64,000 nucleotides of DNA, taken from NCBI RefSeq assembly GCF_026810445.1, contig NZ_CP113949.1, positions 4,526,001 through 4,590,000 of the forward strand, given 5' to 3'. Source of the DNA: Pseudomonas sp. BSw22131. Its GTDB lineage: Bacteria; Pseudomonadota; Gammaproteobacteria; Pseudomonadales; Pseudomonadaceae. The notes beneath the pieces are model-generated. The model was not told the DNA's origin, searched no databases, and was given only the letters and a program-made list of their open reading frames with translations. The translations under genes were made by a program, and so were the position numbers. Positions 1 to 9,161 of the stretch are shown piece by piece (the first letter of the stretch is position 1; the number at the start of each line of letters is the position of its first letter).

Positions 1-35
1 ACACTGGCCCGTACCCATGTGCAAGGGATGAACCA

Positions 36-1190
36 ATGACCCACCTTATCAAGCCCTTTCCCCTTCAAGTCCCCCAGGCGCAACTCGACGACCTGGCTCG
101 GCGCCTGACGCAAACCCGCTGGCCTGACCCAGAAACCGTATCCGACAACAGCCAAGGGCCACGGCTTGAGCGTCTGCGCGCGCTGGTCGAGCGCTGGCGT
201 AATGGCTATGACTGGCGGGCCACTGAAGCCCAACTCAACCAGTGGAACAGCAGCCGGATCGAGATCGACAGTCTTGGTATTCACTTTCTTCACATCCGCT
301 CACCTCACCCTGACGCCTTGCCTTTGCTAATGACCCACGGCTGGCCAGGCTCTATTCTTGAGTTCAGGGCGATGATTGGGCCACTCACCGACCCGGCCGC
401 CCACGGTGGCAAGGCCAGCGATGCGTTCCATTTGGTGATCCCGGCGCTACCGGGCTTTGGTTTCAGTGATAAGCCACGTTCTCAGGGCTGGGGCGTCAGC
501 AAAACTGCGGCGGCCTGGGCTCAGTTGATGGACCGTTTGGGATATGGCCAGCGCTGGGCCGCCCAGGGAGGGGATTGGGGCGCGGCCGTGACCACCGCCC
601 TTGGGCAGATGCGCCCACCTGGCCTGATCGGCATTCACCTGAACATGGTGATGTACCGACCCACCGAGGAGGAAGTCGCGCAGGCCACCCCTGAAGAACA
701 GCGCATGTTGGCCGATGCACAACGCTACGAGCGAGAGCTTTCCGGTTATATGAAAGTGCAAAGCACCCGGCCGCAGTCAGTAGGCTTCGCCTTGGCGGAT
801 TCGCCCGTTGGCCTGGCGGCGTGGGTGTATGCGCTGTTTCAGGATGCCTCCGACACCGGCGGAGAGCCTGAGCGGGTAATCGAGCTCGATGCGCTCATCG
901 ACGACATCATGCTGTACTGGCTGCCTAATGCTGGACCCAGCTCGGTCCGTTTCTATTGGGAAGGGATGGACGAAATGCAAAAGCAACGCCCTGCCCCCGC
1001 TGTACCCATCCCAGCGGGCGTGAGCATGTTCCCGGGCGAGTTGCTTCGTCTCTCACGGCGCTGGGCGCAGGCGCGTTTTGACGATCTGAGGTTCTTCGCT
1101 GAAGCCGAGCACGGCGGCCACTTCGCGGCCATGGAAAACCCGGCAACGCTCATCGAGCATGTGCGTGACACCTTCCGCCTGCTGCGTTAA
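36..1190 (+). CDS. Epoxide hydrolase, EHN/alpha-beta hydrolase type
   Basis: A 384-residue protein of the microsomal-type epoxide hydrolase family, which opens epoxides to diols through an aspartyl ester intermediate. The N-terminal 110 residues look like the EHN domain. The oxyanion motif HGWPG lies at about 101-105, the nucleophile is in GGDWG (Asp180), and the probable catalytic His is in EHGGH near residue 362. There is no signal peptide, so it is probably cytoplasmic. The ATG has AAGGGA seven bases upstream. It stands alone before a gene-poor stretch. The family is certain from the motifs; the natural substrate cannot be read from sequence. Confidence 0.88.
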   Translation: MTHLIKPFPLQVPQAQLDDLARRLTQTRWPDPETVSDNSQGPRLERLRALVERWRNGYDWRATEAQLNQWNSSRIEIDSLGIHFLHIRSPHPDALPLLMTHGWPGSILEFRAMIGPLTDPAAHGGKASDAFHLVIPALPGFGFSDKPRSQGWGVSKTAAAWAQLMDRLGYGQRWAAQGGDWGAAVTTALGQMRPPGLIGIHLNMVMYRPTEEEVAQATPEEQRMLADAQRYERELSGYMKVQSTRPQSVGFALADSPVGLAAWVYALFQDASDTGGEPERVIELDALIDDIMLYWLPNAGPSSVRFYWEGMDEMQKQRPAPAVPIPAGVSMFPGELLRLSRRWAQARFDDLRFFAEAEHGGHFAAMENPATLIEHVRDTFRLLR

Positions 1191-1304
1191 TGCGTTCGGG
1201 CTTTTCTGTTTATGGCAAAGGTGGGAATCACAGAGCGTTGAAGGAGTGGAAAGCAGAACACGGTTCTGACGTCGTCGAGGGATGGCTGAAGAAATAAAGC
1301 CGCT

Positions 1305-1613
1305 TCACCTGAAAAAGAGCCCTGATGGCGCTTTTTTTGATGGATGTGTCCCGATTGGAAGAAAGGATCTCGTTGTCAGCGCGCAGCCTCCTGACAATTT
1401 TCCATTGGACGTGCACGACCTAATGAGTAGCGGCCTGGGGTACAGAACATCTGACACCTCCAGCAAGGCCAGCTCGGGAACACGAATGCCCGTGGTGTGG
1501 GTCAGCCATAGCAGCATTACGTCGCGCTCTGGTAAGCGGCCAGTAACGGACGCAACGCGAATCAGGTGTTTAAATTGTCCAGGGCGGAGCGAAGTAGCGC
1601 GGCGGGTTGTCAT
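1305..1613 (-). pseudogene. Tyrosine recombinase (phage-type integrase) fragment
   Basis: The reading frame gives 102 residues. The first half looks like the start of the catalytic core of Pseudomonas site-specific integrases (LRPGQFKHLIRV, then LLWLTHTTGIRVPELALLEV, where a T-G-x-R segment carries the first catalytic Arg). After VSDVLYP the sequence no longer resembles the family and ends after about 50 unrelated residues. The HxxR box and Tyr are absent. I read this as a decayed remnant, not a working recombinase. The surrounding 1191-1801 holds no other gene I can support. No attachment-site repeats were recognised. Confidence 0.55.
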
Positions 1614-1741
1614 GCCGCCTCTCTGTCAGGATTGCACGGGAATCGTGCTCAATCTGGAGAGAGTCAGGCCGGGGCCTCCTGACAAGGGAATCAGCAGGCC
1701 CTACCTGATGTTCACGGAAAATGACCTTGTGCGCCACATAC

Positions 1742-1774
1742 AAAAAAGCCCCCGGCATACTCGATACCGGAGGC
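1742..1774 (-). terminator. Rho-independent terminator of the 79-aa orphan gene
   Basis: Read on the minus strand, a GCCTCCGG / CCGGGGGC stem is followed by six T residues. It lies about 30 bases after the stop of the small gene at 1802-2041. The plus strand also has a T-rich tail, so it may work both ways. Confidence 0.7.
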
Positions 1775-1801
1775 CATTTTTCTGTACAAGGATACGCACC
1801 A

Positions 1802-2041
1802 TCAGTTCAGTCTCGGTGATACCCCGTCGCTAAGCGTGGTATTAAATTCCGAAGCACTGGCGTTATCAAAATGCCGATCAATCAACTCGTCCATTGCATC
1901 TTTCGTGACAACACTCGATGCCTTAAGCGCCTGTAAAGGCTCAACACCAGCAGCAATCATTTTCGTCGCTACCTCGTCTTTAGCATCAAGCGCACGGTGG
2001 ACGTACTGTTTGACACCTTCCTTCATTGCCACCTTGCCCAT
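1802..2041 (-). CDS. Small protein of unknown function (79 aa)
   Basis: I do not recognise this protein. It is 79 residues, mixed charge, mostly helix-forming in the first 60 residues (MGKVAMKEGVKQYVHRALDA...) with a polar C-terminal tail, and has no signal peptide, membrane segment or cysteines. The ATG at 2041 is chosen because AGAGGA lies seven bases upstream; longer upstream reading lacks a ribosome site and looks non-coding. A good terminator follows, so it is probably a separate monocistronic gene. It sits beside an integrase remnant, so horizontal origin is possible but not shown. Confidence 0.6.
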   Translation of the reverse strand: MGKVAMKEGVKQYVHRALDAKDEVATKMIAAGVEPLQALKASSVVTKDAMDELIDRHFDNASASEFNTTLSDGVSPRLN

Positions 2042-2462
2042 GGTGCGTCCTCTCAGGGTTAGATACAGTCGAAGGGTTATGTGACGGCATCGAAAATCAT
2101 AGCCGTGGAGCGAGCTGCCGACCCGCAATGAACGCTCAAAGCTCCTATCAGCAGGCGCGACCCTCTCAGAGCACGGCCACTGACACGGCTTACACCTAGG
2201 TGGTGTTATTCCACGCCCAAGCTGTTTGTTTAACGGGACTGCTGACCTTGGAGCCACGAGACACCCGTTCAGAAAAGGCATCCTTGCGCAGATTTCTACC
2301 TTTGGTGCAGACAGCAGCTACGTCAGTGCAATTGAATGGCATGCACCGACACGCCGCATGCCCTGAGCGGTTACCATGGAAATAATGCTAGGCGAGGGAA
2401 GAAGCACTAAGTCGCTCCGCACAAAAAATCACGAAAAGTTAAATTAGGTAAGTAATTGATTC
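2042..2462. other. Intergenic stretch without a recognised gene
   Basis: About 420 bases between the small orphan gene and the divergent MoxR gene. No coding frame with Pseudomonas-like codon use, no RNA gene and no repeat was recognised. The last 50 bases before 2463 are AT-rich and probably carry the moxR promoter, but no clear -35/-10 pair could be fixed. Confidence 0.5.
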
Positions 2463-3563
2463 ATGGACAATAAATCTAATATAACAGCGAGTAACTCTCC
2501 GGAACTTGTGAGCGATAACCCGACAGAACCAGCGAGCCCGACAGATCAGGCAAAGCCTGCGTCCGCAGTCGCCGACGCTGCCGCACCCGTCAGCAATCCG
2601 CAGCAACAGCGTCAGCGCGCCGTGCACCTGGCTCAAGCAATCAGACATGAACTGCAAAAGGCCGTCATTGGACAGGATGCCGTGATCGACGATGTGCTGA
2701 CGGCCCTTATCGGCGGCGGCCATGTGCTGATCGAAGGCGTACCGGGGCTGGGCAAGACCCTCCTTGTGCGCGCCCTCGCCCGCTGCTTCGGTGGCGAGTT
2801 CGCGCGCATTCAGTTCACTCCCGACCTGATGCCCAGCGATGTGACGGGCCACGCGGTATACGACCTGCACACCGAGCAGTTCAAGCTGCGTAAAGGTCCG
2901 CTGTTCACTCACTTACTGCTGGCTGATGAAATCAATCGTGCTCCCGCCAAGACCCAGGCCGCATTGCTTGAGGCCATGCAGGAGCGGCAGGTCACCCTGG
3001 AGGGCCGCGCGCTGCCAGTGCCGCAACCCTTTATGGTGCTGGCGACGCAAAACCCTATCGAACAGGAAGGCACCTATCCCTTGCCGGAGGCCGAGCTAGA
3101 CCGGTTTATGCTGAAGCTGCGAATGGACTACCCCGACGCCGCGCAAGAGCTTGAAATGGTCAGGCAGGTGAGTAAATCGACACGCTCGGACATGCTCGAC
3201 GTGCAACCGCTGCGCACGTTGCTGCAAGCCAAAGACGTATTGGTGCTGCAGCGTATTGCGGGCGAGCTGCCGGTTGACGAGCAGGTGCTCGACTATGCCG
3301 TGCGTCTGGCGCGTGCAACCCGGACGTGGCCGGGGTTGATCATCGGTGCCGGCCCTCGCGCATCCATCGCACTCGTACGGGGGGCGCGAGCTCGCGCACT
3401 GCTGCGGGGCGGCGAATTCGTGATACCCGATGACATAAAAAGCTGCGCACTGGCCGTTTTGAGGCATCGGGTCAGGGTCTCGCCGGAGCTCGATATAGAG
3501 GGGCTGTCTGTGGATCAAGTGCTCAAGCAACTCCTCGATCAGGTTCCGGCGCCCCGCCAATGA
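2463..3563 (+). CDS. MoxR-family AAA+ ATPase
   Basis: A 366-residue AAA+ ATPase of the MoxR class, thought to act as a chaperone that remodels or activates partner proteins. Visible motifs: Walker A GVPGLGKT (92-99), Walker B LLLADE (151-156), sensor 1 ATQN (194-197), and the MoxR-typical segment EQEGTYPLPEAELDRF. Residues 1-50 form a low-complexity polar tail rich in Ser, Pro, Ala and Gln, longer than usual for the family. The stop overlaps the start of the DUF58 gene (ATGA), indicating translational coupling. The ATPase assignment is firm; the client is unknown. Confidence 0.9.
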   Translation: MDNKSNITASNSPELVSDNPTEPASPTDQAKPASAVADAAAPVSNPQQQRQRAVHLAQAIRHELQKAVIGQDAVIDDVLTALIGGGHVLIEGVPGLGKTLLVRALARCFGGEFARIQFTPDLMPSDVTGHAVYDLHTEQFKLRKGPLFTHLLLADEINRAPAKTQAALLEAMQERQVTLEGRALPVPQPFMVLATQNPIEQEGTYPLPEAELDRFMLKLRMDYPDAAQELEMVRQVSKSTRSDMLDVQPLRTLLQAKDVLVLQRIAGELPVDEQVLDYAVRLARATRTWPGLIIGAGPRASIALVRGARARALLRGGEFVIPDDIKSCALAVLRHRVRVSPELDIEGLSVDQVLKQLLDQVPAPRQ

Positions 3564-4915
3564 GACAAACCCTCCGGCCATCGCCCCGCTTGCTCCGCTG
3601 CCTCTCGCTGTTGCTGGGGGTGGCCGTGTTGCTGGGCGTTCTGGACGCGCTTGAGCTTGGTCCTGTCAGCAGACTCGCTACCGTGTTCTGGACTTTATTG
3701 CTGTTGCTTGGCGTGGTCGCAGCCCTTGACGCGCTGAAGTTATGGCGTTTGCCGTCGCCACGGCTACAGCGCCTTTTGCCGGGCAGCCTGGCATTAGGCC
3801 GCTGGAGCGATGTGCGTATCGACATCCAGCATGATTACGCCCGCCGGCTGCCGATAGAAGTCTTCGATCACGGCCCGGTTAGCGCCAGTCAACGTTTCGA
3901 TGTAGAAAACCTGCCACAAGGTATCGAGCTTAGACCCAACCGCACTGCGCAACTGGGCTACCGACTGCGCCCCACCAGCAGAGGGCAATTCACGTTCGAA
4001 CGGATCGAAATCAGCCTGCCCAGTGCGTTGCGCCTGTGGACATCGCGGCGCTACATAGCCGCTGCAGGCTCGACCCGGGTTTACCCCGATTTCGCACGCT
4101 TGCACGGCGGTCAGTTGCTGGCGGTGGACAACTGGCTCAGCCAGCTCGGTGTCCGCCAGCGTCAGCGCCGGGGCATGGGGCTCGAATTCAATCAGCTACG
4201 AGAATTTCGCGAGGGCGACAGCCTGCGTCAGATCGACTGGAAGGCCACCGCCCGCCAGCGCACACCCATCACCCGGGAATACCAGGACGAGCGTGACCAA
4301 CAGATCATGTTCATGCTCGATTGCGGGCGCAGGATGCGCAGTCAGGACGGCGACCTGACGCACTTCGATCACGCGCTCAATGCTAGCCTGCTGCTGAGCC
4401 ATGTTGCGCTGCGCCAGGGCGATGCTGTGGGGCTTTCAACCTTTGCGGCCGATCAACACCGCTTCCTGCCACCGGGCAAAGGCACCGCGCAACTGAGCCT
4501 GCTGCTCAACTCGGTTTACGACCTGAACAGTACCCAGCGCCCCGCCGATTACAGCGCAGCTGTTCGACAGTTGCTGGTGCGACAAAAGCGCAGGGCACTG
4601 GTTGTACTGATGACCAACTTGCGCGACGAGGACGACGACGAGCTTCTGGCAGCTGTCAAACAGCTGGGGCGCTACCACCGAGTATTGGTGGCCAGCCTGC
4701 GCGAGGAGGTGCTCGACGGTTTGCGCGCCACGCAAGTCCAGACCTGGCAGCAAGCACTGGATTACTGCGGGACGGTGGATTTTCTCAACGCCCGCTCCAC
4801 TGTGCATGAACGGCTGATCGCTCATGGCGTACCGGTGCTGGATGTGCGCCCCAGTGATTTGGGACCAGAGTTGATCAGTCAGTATTTGAGCTGGAAGAAA
4901 GCCGGCACCTTGTAA
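3560..4915 (+). CDS. DUF58 membrane protein, MoxR partner
   Basis: A 451-residue protein with two N-terminal membrane segments (about 12-32 and 40-60) and a DUF58 core marked by FREGDSLRQIDWKATARQ near residue 220, followed by a von Willebrand A-like region (MFMLDCGRRM). DUF58 proteins nearly always accompany MoxR ATPases and probably present a periplasmic or cytoplasmic platform for them. Here the pair overlaps by four bases. The usual further partners (VWA/BatA proteins, transglutaminase-like TgpA) do not follow; the next gene is a convergent PilZ protein. The precise role is unknown. Confidence 0.88.
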   Translation: MRQTLRPSPRLLRCLSLLLGVAVLLGVLDALELGPVSRLATVFWTLLLLLGVVAALDALKLWRLPSPRLQRLLPGSLALGRWSDVRIDIQHDYARRLPIEVFDHGPVSASQRFDVENLPQGIELRPNRTAQLGYRLRPTSRGQFTFERIEISLPSALRLWTSRRYIAAAGSTRVYPDFARLHGGQLLAVDNWLSQLGVRQRQRRGMGLEFNQLREFREGDSLRQIDWKATARQRTPITREYQDERDQQIMFMLDCGRRMRSQDGDLTHFDHALNASLLLSHVALRQGDAVGLSTFAADQHRFLPPGKGTAQLSLLLNSVYDLNSTQRPADYSAAVRQLLVRQKRRALVVLMTNLRDEDDDELLAAVKQLGRYHRVLVASLREEVLDGLRATQVQTWQQALDYCGTVDFLNARSTVHERLIAHGVPVLDVRPSDLGPELISQYLSWKKAGTL

Positions 4916-4942
4916 AACGCGCCGGCTAAAGAAGGTGCCGGA

Positions 4943-5302
4943 TCAGGCAGAAGCTTCAAGGGAATGGAAGCTGAAGTAGCGCTTCAGCGCCTGGATCAAC
5001 TGGTGGTACTCGATGGGCGCTGCTTGCAGCCGGAACCCCGAGTCGAAAATACCGGGAGTTTCGTCCTCCTGACACCACAGGCAACTGGCGTTGATATCGA
5101 TGATCTTCACGCCGTTCTTGCCGTCAGGTACTTTGAGCCGCAACTGGAAATCTGCACCGACCAGCACCGGCAACTCGCTGATCAACATCAGGCCCTGTTC
5201 GGATACGTTGCCAAGACATCCCATCGGCTTATCGGTGTACCGATTAAAGACTTGCAGGTAATACGGCAGTTGATGACGCTCGATTCGTCTTTCGATAAGC
5301 AT
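4943..5302 (-). CDS. PilZ-domain protein, probable c-di-GMP receptor
   Basis: A 119-residue single-domain PilZ protein. Both ligand motifs are intact: RRIER (RxxxR) at the extreme N-terminus and GNVSEQG (N-x-S-x-x-G) about 30 residues on. This matches proteins that bind cyclic di-GMP and change partner behaviour. No membrane segment or output domain is attached. The start at 5302 puts RxxxR right at the N-terminus, as usual; a longer start at 5326 has no ribosome site. It is convergent with the DUF58 gene. The target process cannot be inferred. Confidence 0.85.
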   Translation of the reverse strand: MLIERRIERHQLPYYLQVFNRYTDKPMGCLGNVSEQGLMLISELPVLVGADFQLRLKVPDGKNGVKIIDINASCLWCQEDETPGIFDSGFRLQAAPIEYHQLIQALKRYFSFHSLEASA

Positions 5303-5483
5303 TGGACACTCGCCCTGTATGACCATTGAGCATGATCGCGCTAGTGCATTTAAATTCGCTCGTACACAAAATGTCGAGGAGGCACCGGGAGATCGAACGC
5401 TTCGACTTCCCTGTCTATTGCAGACTATCTCAAGATCGTTAGCAAGACATCCAAAACGGCGCCGTCCATCTGTTGATGGTTAC

Positions 5484-5858
5484 TCACAGCGGCGCCGGCC
5501 GGGTAACAGCAGGTTGCCCACCCCGATCGTGGCCCAACTGATGCAGTGTATCCATACGTGCCTGCGCCCGGTATGCATACTCGCTGCTCGGATATTGGGT
5601 GACGATGAACTGATAAGTCTGCATGGCATCCAGGTAAAGCTTTTGACGCTCCAGGCACTGGCCGCGCAACATCGACACCTCGGGCTGTACATAGCGGCGC
5701 GAGCGACTTTCCCGGTCAACCTTAGACAGGTTGTACATGACTGCATCGCAGTCGCCCTGCGCATAGGCGCGATTGGCATTGTTCAAATGGCTGTTCATCG
5801 ACCAACGTGTGCAGCCGCCGAGTGCGGCCATCACGATTAAAATCATCACGATTCGCAT
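5484..5858 (-). CDS. TPR-like outer-membrane lipoprotein
   Basis: A 124-residue lipoprotein. The N-terminus MRIVMILIVMAALGGC is a type II signal peptide with lipobox LGGC (Cys16). The body is helical and resembles a tetratricopeptide pair (NANRAYAQGDCDAVMYNLSK and a second helix pair around AMQTYQFIVTQYPSSEYAYR). The start is fixed by AGGAGAG just upstream. It is divergent from pykA. Such small TPR lipoproteins are common in Pseudomonas and may be assembly factors, but no specific function is established here. Confidence 0.8.
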   Translation of the reverse strand: MRIVMILIVMAALGGCTRWSMNSHLNNANRAYAQGDCDAVMYNLSKVDRESRSRRYVQPEVSMLRGQCLERQKLYLDAMQTYQFIVTQYPSSEYAYRAQARMDTLHQLGHDRGGQPAVTRPAPL

Positions 5859-6035
5859 GAGACTCTCCTGTGCTGTGCATTGTATCGGCGCATTTCGGGA
5901 ATTCTTCAGGGTCCGTTGACTGCCGATCATCTGCCGATTGCCCAGCAATCTGGCAGTGAGGTAGTGCAAAGGAACAATGACTACAGCGCCGTAGAGTAGT
6001 AGCCTCTCTCTGCGCTTCATTTAAGGAGTTTGTGC

Positions 6036-7487
6036 ATGTCCGTTCGCCGCACCAAAATCGTAGCCACACTTGGCCCTGCAAGTAATTCGCCAGAAGTTAT
6101 CGAGAAACTGATTCTCGCGGGCCTGGACGTTGCCCGTTTGAACTTCTCACACGGCACCCCCGACGAGCACAAGGCTCGGGCAAAGCTGATTCGCGACATC
6201 GCGGCCAAGAATGGTCGTTTCGTTGCGCTGCTGGGTGACTTGCAAGGTCCGAAGATTCGCATCGCCAAATTCACCAACAAGAAGATCGAGCTGAAAGTCG
6301 GTGACAAATTCACCTTCTCCACCAGCCATCCTCTGACTGACGGTACCCAGGAAATCGTTGGCATTGACTACCCCGATCTGGTCAAGGATTGCGGTGTTGG
6401 CGACGAATTGCTGCTGGACGACGGACGAGTGGTCATGCGTGTAGACACGCAAACCGCAGACTCACTTCACTGCACCGTGCTGATCGGCGGCCCGCTGTCC
6501 GACCACAAAGGTATCAACCGCCGCGGCGGTGGCCTGACAGCGCCGGCACTGACCGAAAAAGACAAGCAAGACATCAAGCTCGCTGCAGAAATGGATCTGG
6601 ACTACCTGGCCGTTTCGTTCCCTCGCGACGCTGCGGACATGGAATACGCACGCAAGCTGCGTGACGAGTCCGGCGGCACCGCCTGGCTGGTCGCGAAGAT
6701 CGAGCGCGCAGAGGCCGTCGCCAATGACGAAACCCTCGACGCCCTGATCCGCGCCAGCGATGCCGTCATGGTTGCCCGTGGCGACCTCGGTGTTGAAATC
6801 GGCGACGCTGAGCTGGTCGGCATTCAGAAAAAAATCATCCTGCACGCACGTCGCCATAACAAAGCGGTGATCGTGGCAACGCAGATGATGGAATCGATGA
6901 TTTCAAGCCCGATGCCAACCCGCGCTGAAGTCTCGGACGTCGCCAACGCGGTGCTCGACTACACCGACGCCGTCATGTTGTCGGCTGAAAGTGCGGCAGG
7001 TTCCTACCCGGTCGAAGCGGTCGAAGCCATGGCGCGTATTTGCGTCGGTGCCGAACGTCACCCGACTGGCAAGACATCCAGCCACCGCATCGGTCACTCG
7101 TTCACCCGTTGTGACGAAAGCATCGCGCTGGCGGCTATGTACACGGCTAACCACTTCCCGGGCGTTAAAGCGATCATCGCACTGACCGAAAGTGGCTACA
7201 CCCCGCTGATCATGTCGCGCATCCGTTCCTCCGTGCCTATCTATGCGTTTTCTCCGCATCGTGGCACTCAGGCGCGCGCCGCCATGTTCCGTGGCGTGTA
7301 CACCGTGCCATTCGACCCGGCAGCCCTGCCGCCAGGTCAAGTCAGCCAGGCAGCGGTCGACGAGCTGCTCAAGCGCGGTCTGGTCGAGCAAGGCGATTGG
7401 GTCATCCTCACCAAGGGCGACAGCTACCACACCATCGGTGGCACCAACGGCATGAAGATCCTGCACGTCGGCGACCCAATGGTCTAA
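6036..7487 (+). CDS. pykA: Pyruvate kinase, type II
   Basis: Converts phosphoenolpyruvate and ADP to pyruvate and ATP, the last step of lower glycolysis and of the Entner-Doudoroff route used by pseudomonads. At 483 residues it has normal length. Clear motifs: RRTKIVATLGPASNSPE at the N-terminus, the substrate/metal segment MVARGDLGVEIG, and the C-terminal allosteric domain. The ATG at 6036 has AAGGAG seven bases upstream; a TTG six bases earlier is in frame but poorly placed. A strong terminator follows, so it is transcribed alone. Confidence 0.96.
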   Translation: MSVRRTKIVATLGPASNSPEVIEKLILAGLDVARLNFSHGTPDEHKARAKLIRDIAAKNGRFVALLGDLQGPKIRIAKFTNKKIELKVGDKFTFSTSHPLTDGTQEIVGIDYPDLVKDCGVGDELLLDDGRVVMRVDTQTADSLHCTVLIGGPLSDHKGINRRGGGLTAPALTEKDKQDIKLAAEMDLDYLAVSFPRDAADMEYARKLRDESGGTAWLVAKIERAEAVANDETLDALIRASDAVMVARGDLGVEIGDAELVGIQKKIILHARRHNKAVIVATQMMESMISSPMPTRAEVSDVANAVLDYTDAVMLSAESAAGSYPVEAVEAMARICVGAERHPTGKTSSHRIGHSFTRCDESIALAAMYTANHFPGVKAIIALTESGYTPLIMSRIRSSVPIYAFSPHRGTQARAAMFRGVYTVPFDPAALPPGQVSQAAVDELLKRGLVEQGDWVILTKGDSYHTIGGTNGMKILHVGDPMV

Positions 7488-7501
7488 GACGCCAGCGCAT
7501 C

Positions 7502-7537
7502 AAAAAAGCCCCGGCTCGCGAGAGTTCGGGGCTTTTT
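7502..7537 (+). terminator. pykA terminator
   Basis: An AGCCCCG / CGGGGCT stem-loop flanked by an A-run and followed by five T residues, 15 bases after the pykA stop. Near-symmetrical, so it may be bidirectional. Confidence 0.9.
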
Positions 7538-7698
7538 ACTTTCCGGATACCACTCTTCAGGACCTGTCATTTCTGACAGTTGACGACGTTTCGTTGAGGT
7601 TCTTAATGTCCACAGGCACAAGCAGTTGTCCGCATGCATCGCATGAGGCCGATATGCCCGCATGGCGCTCTCGAATCCCAATTCTATGGACGGACAAA

Positions 7699-8973
7699 AT
7701 GAACATCAAAAAACAGGAAGGACGTTCAGGTGAGCTCGACCTCTCCTTTGGGAATAGTGGATTGGTTACGTCCTTATTTCCCGCCAACGGCTCGAGCGCA
7801 GCACTTGGCACGGCCCTCCAGCCAGACGGAAAAATCCTAATCACAGGCGATATCAGCGAAGGAAAATTTTGCCTCGTCCGGCTAAACAGCGACGGTACTC
7901 CAGACCCTTCGTTTAATAACGGCAGCCCCATTACCGGCGAGTTTAAAACCGATTGTCCGGCGACTGCGTCGACCGTGCATGTGATGGATGATGGGCGAAT
8001 AATTCTACTGGGCACCAGCAGTGATTCCACCGGCACCTATCCCGCTCTAGCCCGATACGACAAGCATGGCACTGCTGATATTTCATTCGGAAAGGAAGGC
8101 AAGACCGTTGTCGGCTTGCCGAAAGGTGGCACTAAACGTTAAGCGAAGTGGCCCGGCAAAAAGAATCTTGGTGAAGGTGTTTCCATCATCGGTAGCGGGT
8201 TCGTTGCAGGTCCCCACATATGGGTAACAAGTCAATACAGAACCGCCGATGGTGATTACGCGATCATCGCTCGCCTTAAAGAGCATGGTGATCTGGACGA
8301 AGAATTCGGTGGTCGCGGTTATATCAGAGTAAAGCTTAATGACTCGCCGACCTTCTTAAATGCACTGCAGATCACGGCATCAGGGGGCATTCTAGTGGCG
8401 GGTAGCCTTAGAGAAGCTAACCTGTTCCATGGTTTTTTTGCACGTTATGACGAAGCGGGCGCACTAGACACACAGTACGGAGAAAACGGTTTCGTTCTGG
8501 TAGAGAACGACATCGGTAGCTCGATCGAAGCATTAGCGATGCGATCGGTAGAATCCGAAACAGTCTTGGGGGTGGGTACCACTGCTGTGCCCAACAGGGG
8601 CCTGCTGATCGGTAAAAACATGGACGGCAGCGCTGACCTGGAGCTTGCTGGCGGCAACATCGTGATCAGCGATTTCACTGCCGAAGAAAATGCTTGGCTG
8701 CAAGCCGCGGTATCACCGGCTTCCGGAAGGATTGTAGCCGTGGGCTTCACAGAAGGTTTTGAAGAGGCAGATGTTCTGATTGCCAGATATTTACCGACCG
8801 GCTCACTGGATAACAGCTTTGGGGAAGGAGGCGGTTGGGTCCGCACCAAGATCGGCAAAAGCGTCGATATGGGGCAAGGATTATCTGTGCAGCCTGACGA
8901 AAAAATTATTGTTTGCGGCACGACGTTTACTAACGACTTAACTGAAGCATTTGTACTGCGTTACATAGGGTAA
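7699..8973 (+). pseudogene. Delta-60 repeat protein interrupted by an in-frame TAA
   Basis: One continuous frame of 425 codons is cut by TAA at 8140-8142 (codon 148); coding then resumes in the same frame. The protein consists of seven delta-60 repeats of the beta-propeller type, each opening with G-x-x-D-x-x-F/Y-G: GELDLSFG (11), GTPDPSF (66), GTADISFG (124), GDLDEEFG (197), GALDTQYG (254), GSADLEL (310), GSLDNSFG (368). Repeat spacing is 55-58 residues except across the stop, where it is 73. The upstream part (147 aa) could be made alone; the downstream part has no good start until 8395. The start is MNIKK with a GGACGGA site; an ATG at 7606 is an alternative. There is no signal peptide. 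Function unknown. Confidence 0.75.
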
Positions 8974-9013
8974 GGAAGTGATTTCATAGCTGGCTCGGTT
9001 CAGCAGCATGCCA

Positions 9014-9053
9014 CCAAGCCCCGACTCGCAAGAGATCGGGGCTTGGTATTTTG
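9014..9053 (+). terminator. Bidirectional terminator
   Basis: An 11-bp perfect stem CCAAGCCCCGA / TCGGGGCTTGG with a T-rich tail, between the delta-60 gene and the convergent reductase gene. The stem and loop closely resemble the pykA terminator. Confidence 0.75.
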
Positions 9054-9123
9054 AGTGGCGGGGTTTGACAGTCACCTGCAGCCAACTCGCTGGAGAGCCT
9101 TCTATGCGGGGAGTCAGATAAAA

Positions 9124-9153
9124 CGCCTCGCGAACAAATTCGCTTCTACAGGG
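9124..9153. repeat. Single REP unit
   Basis: A lone REP sequence (CCTCGCGAACAAATTCGCTT then CTACAGG) of the TAGGAGCGAA class, in the convergent gap beside the reductase stop codon. Confidence 0.75.
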
Positions 9154-9161
9154 CTAGATAA

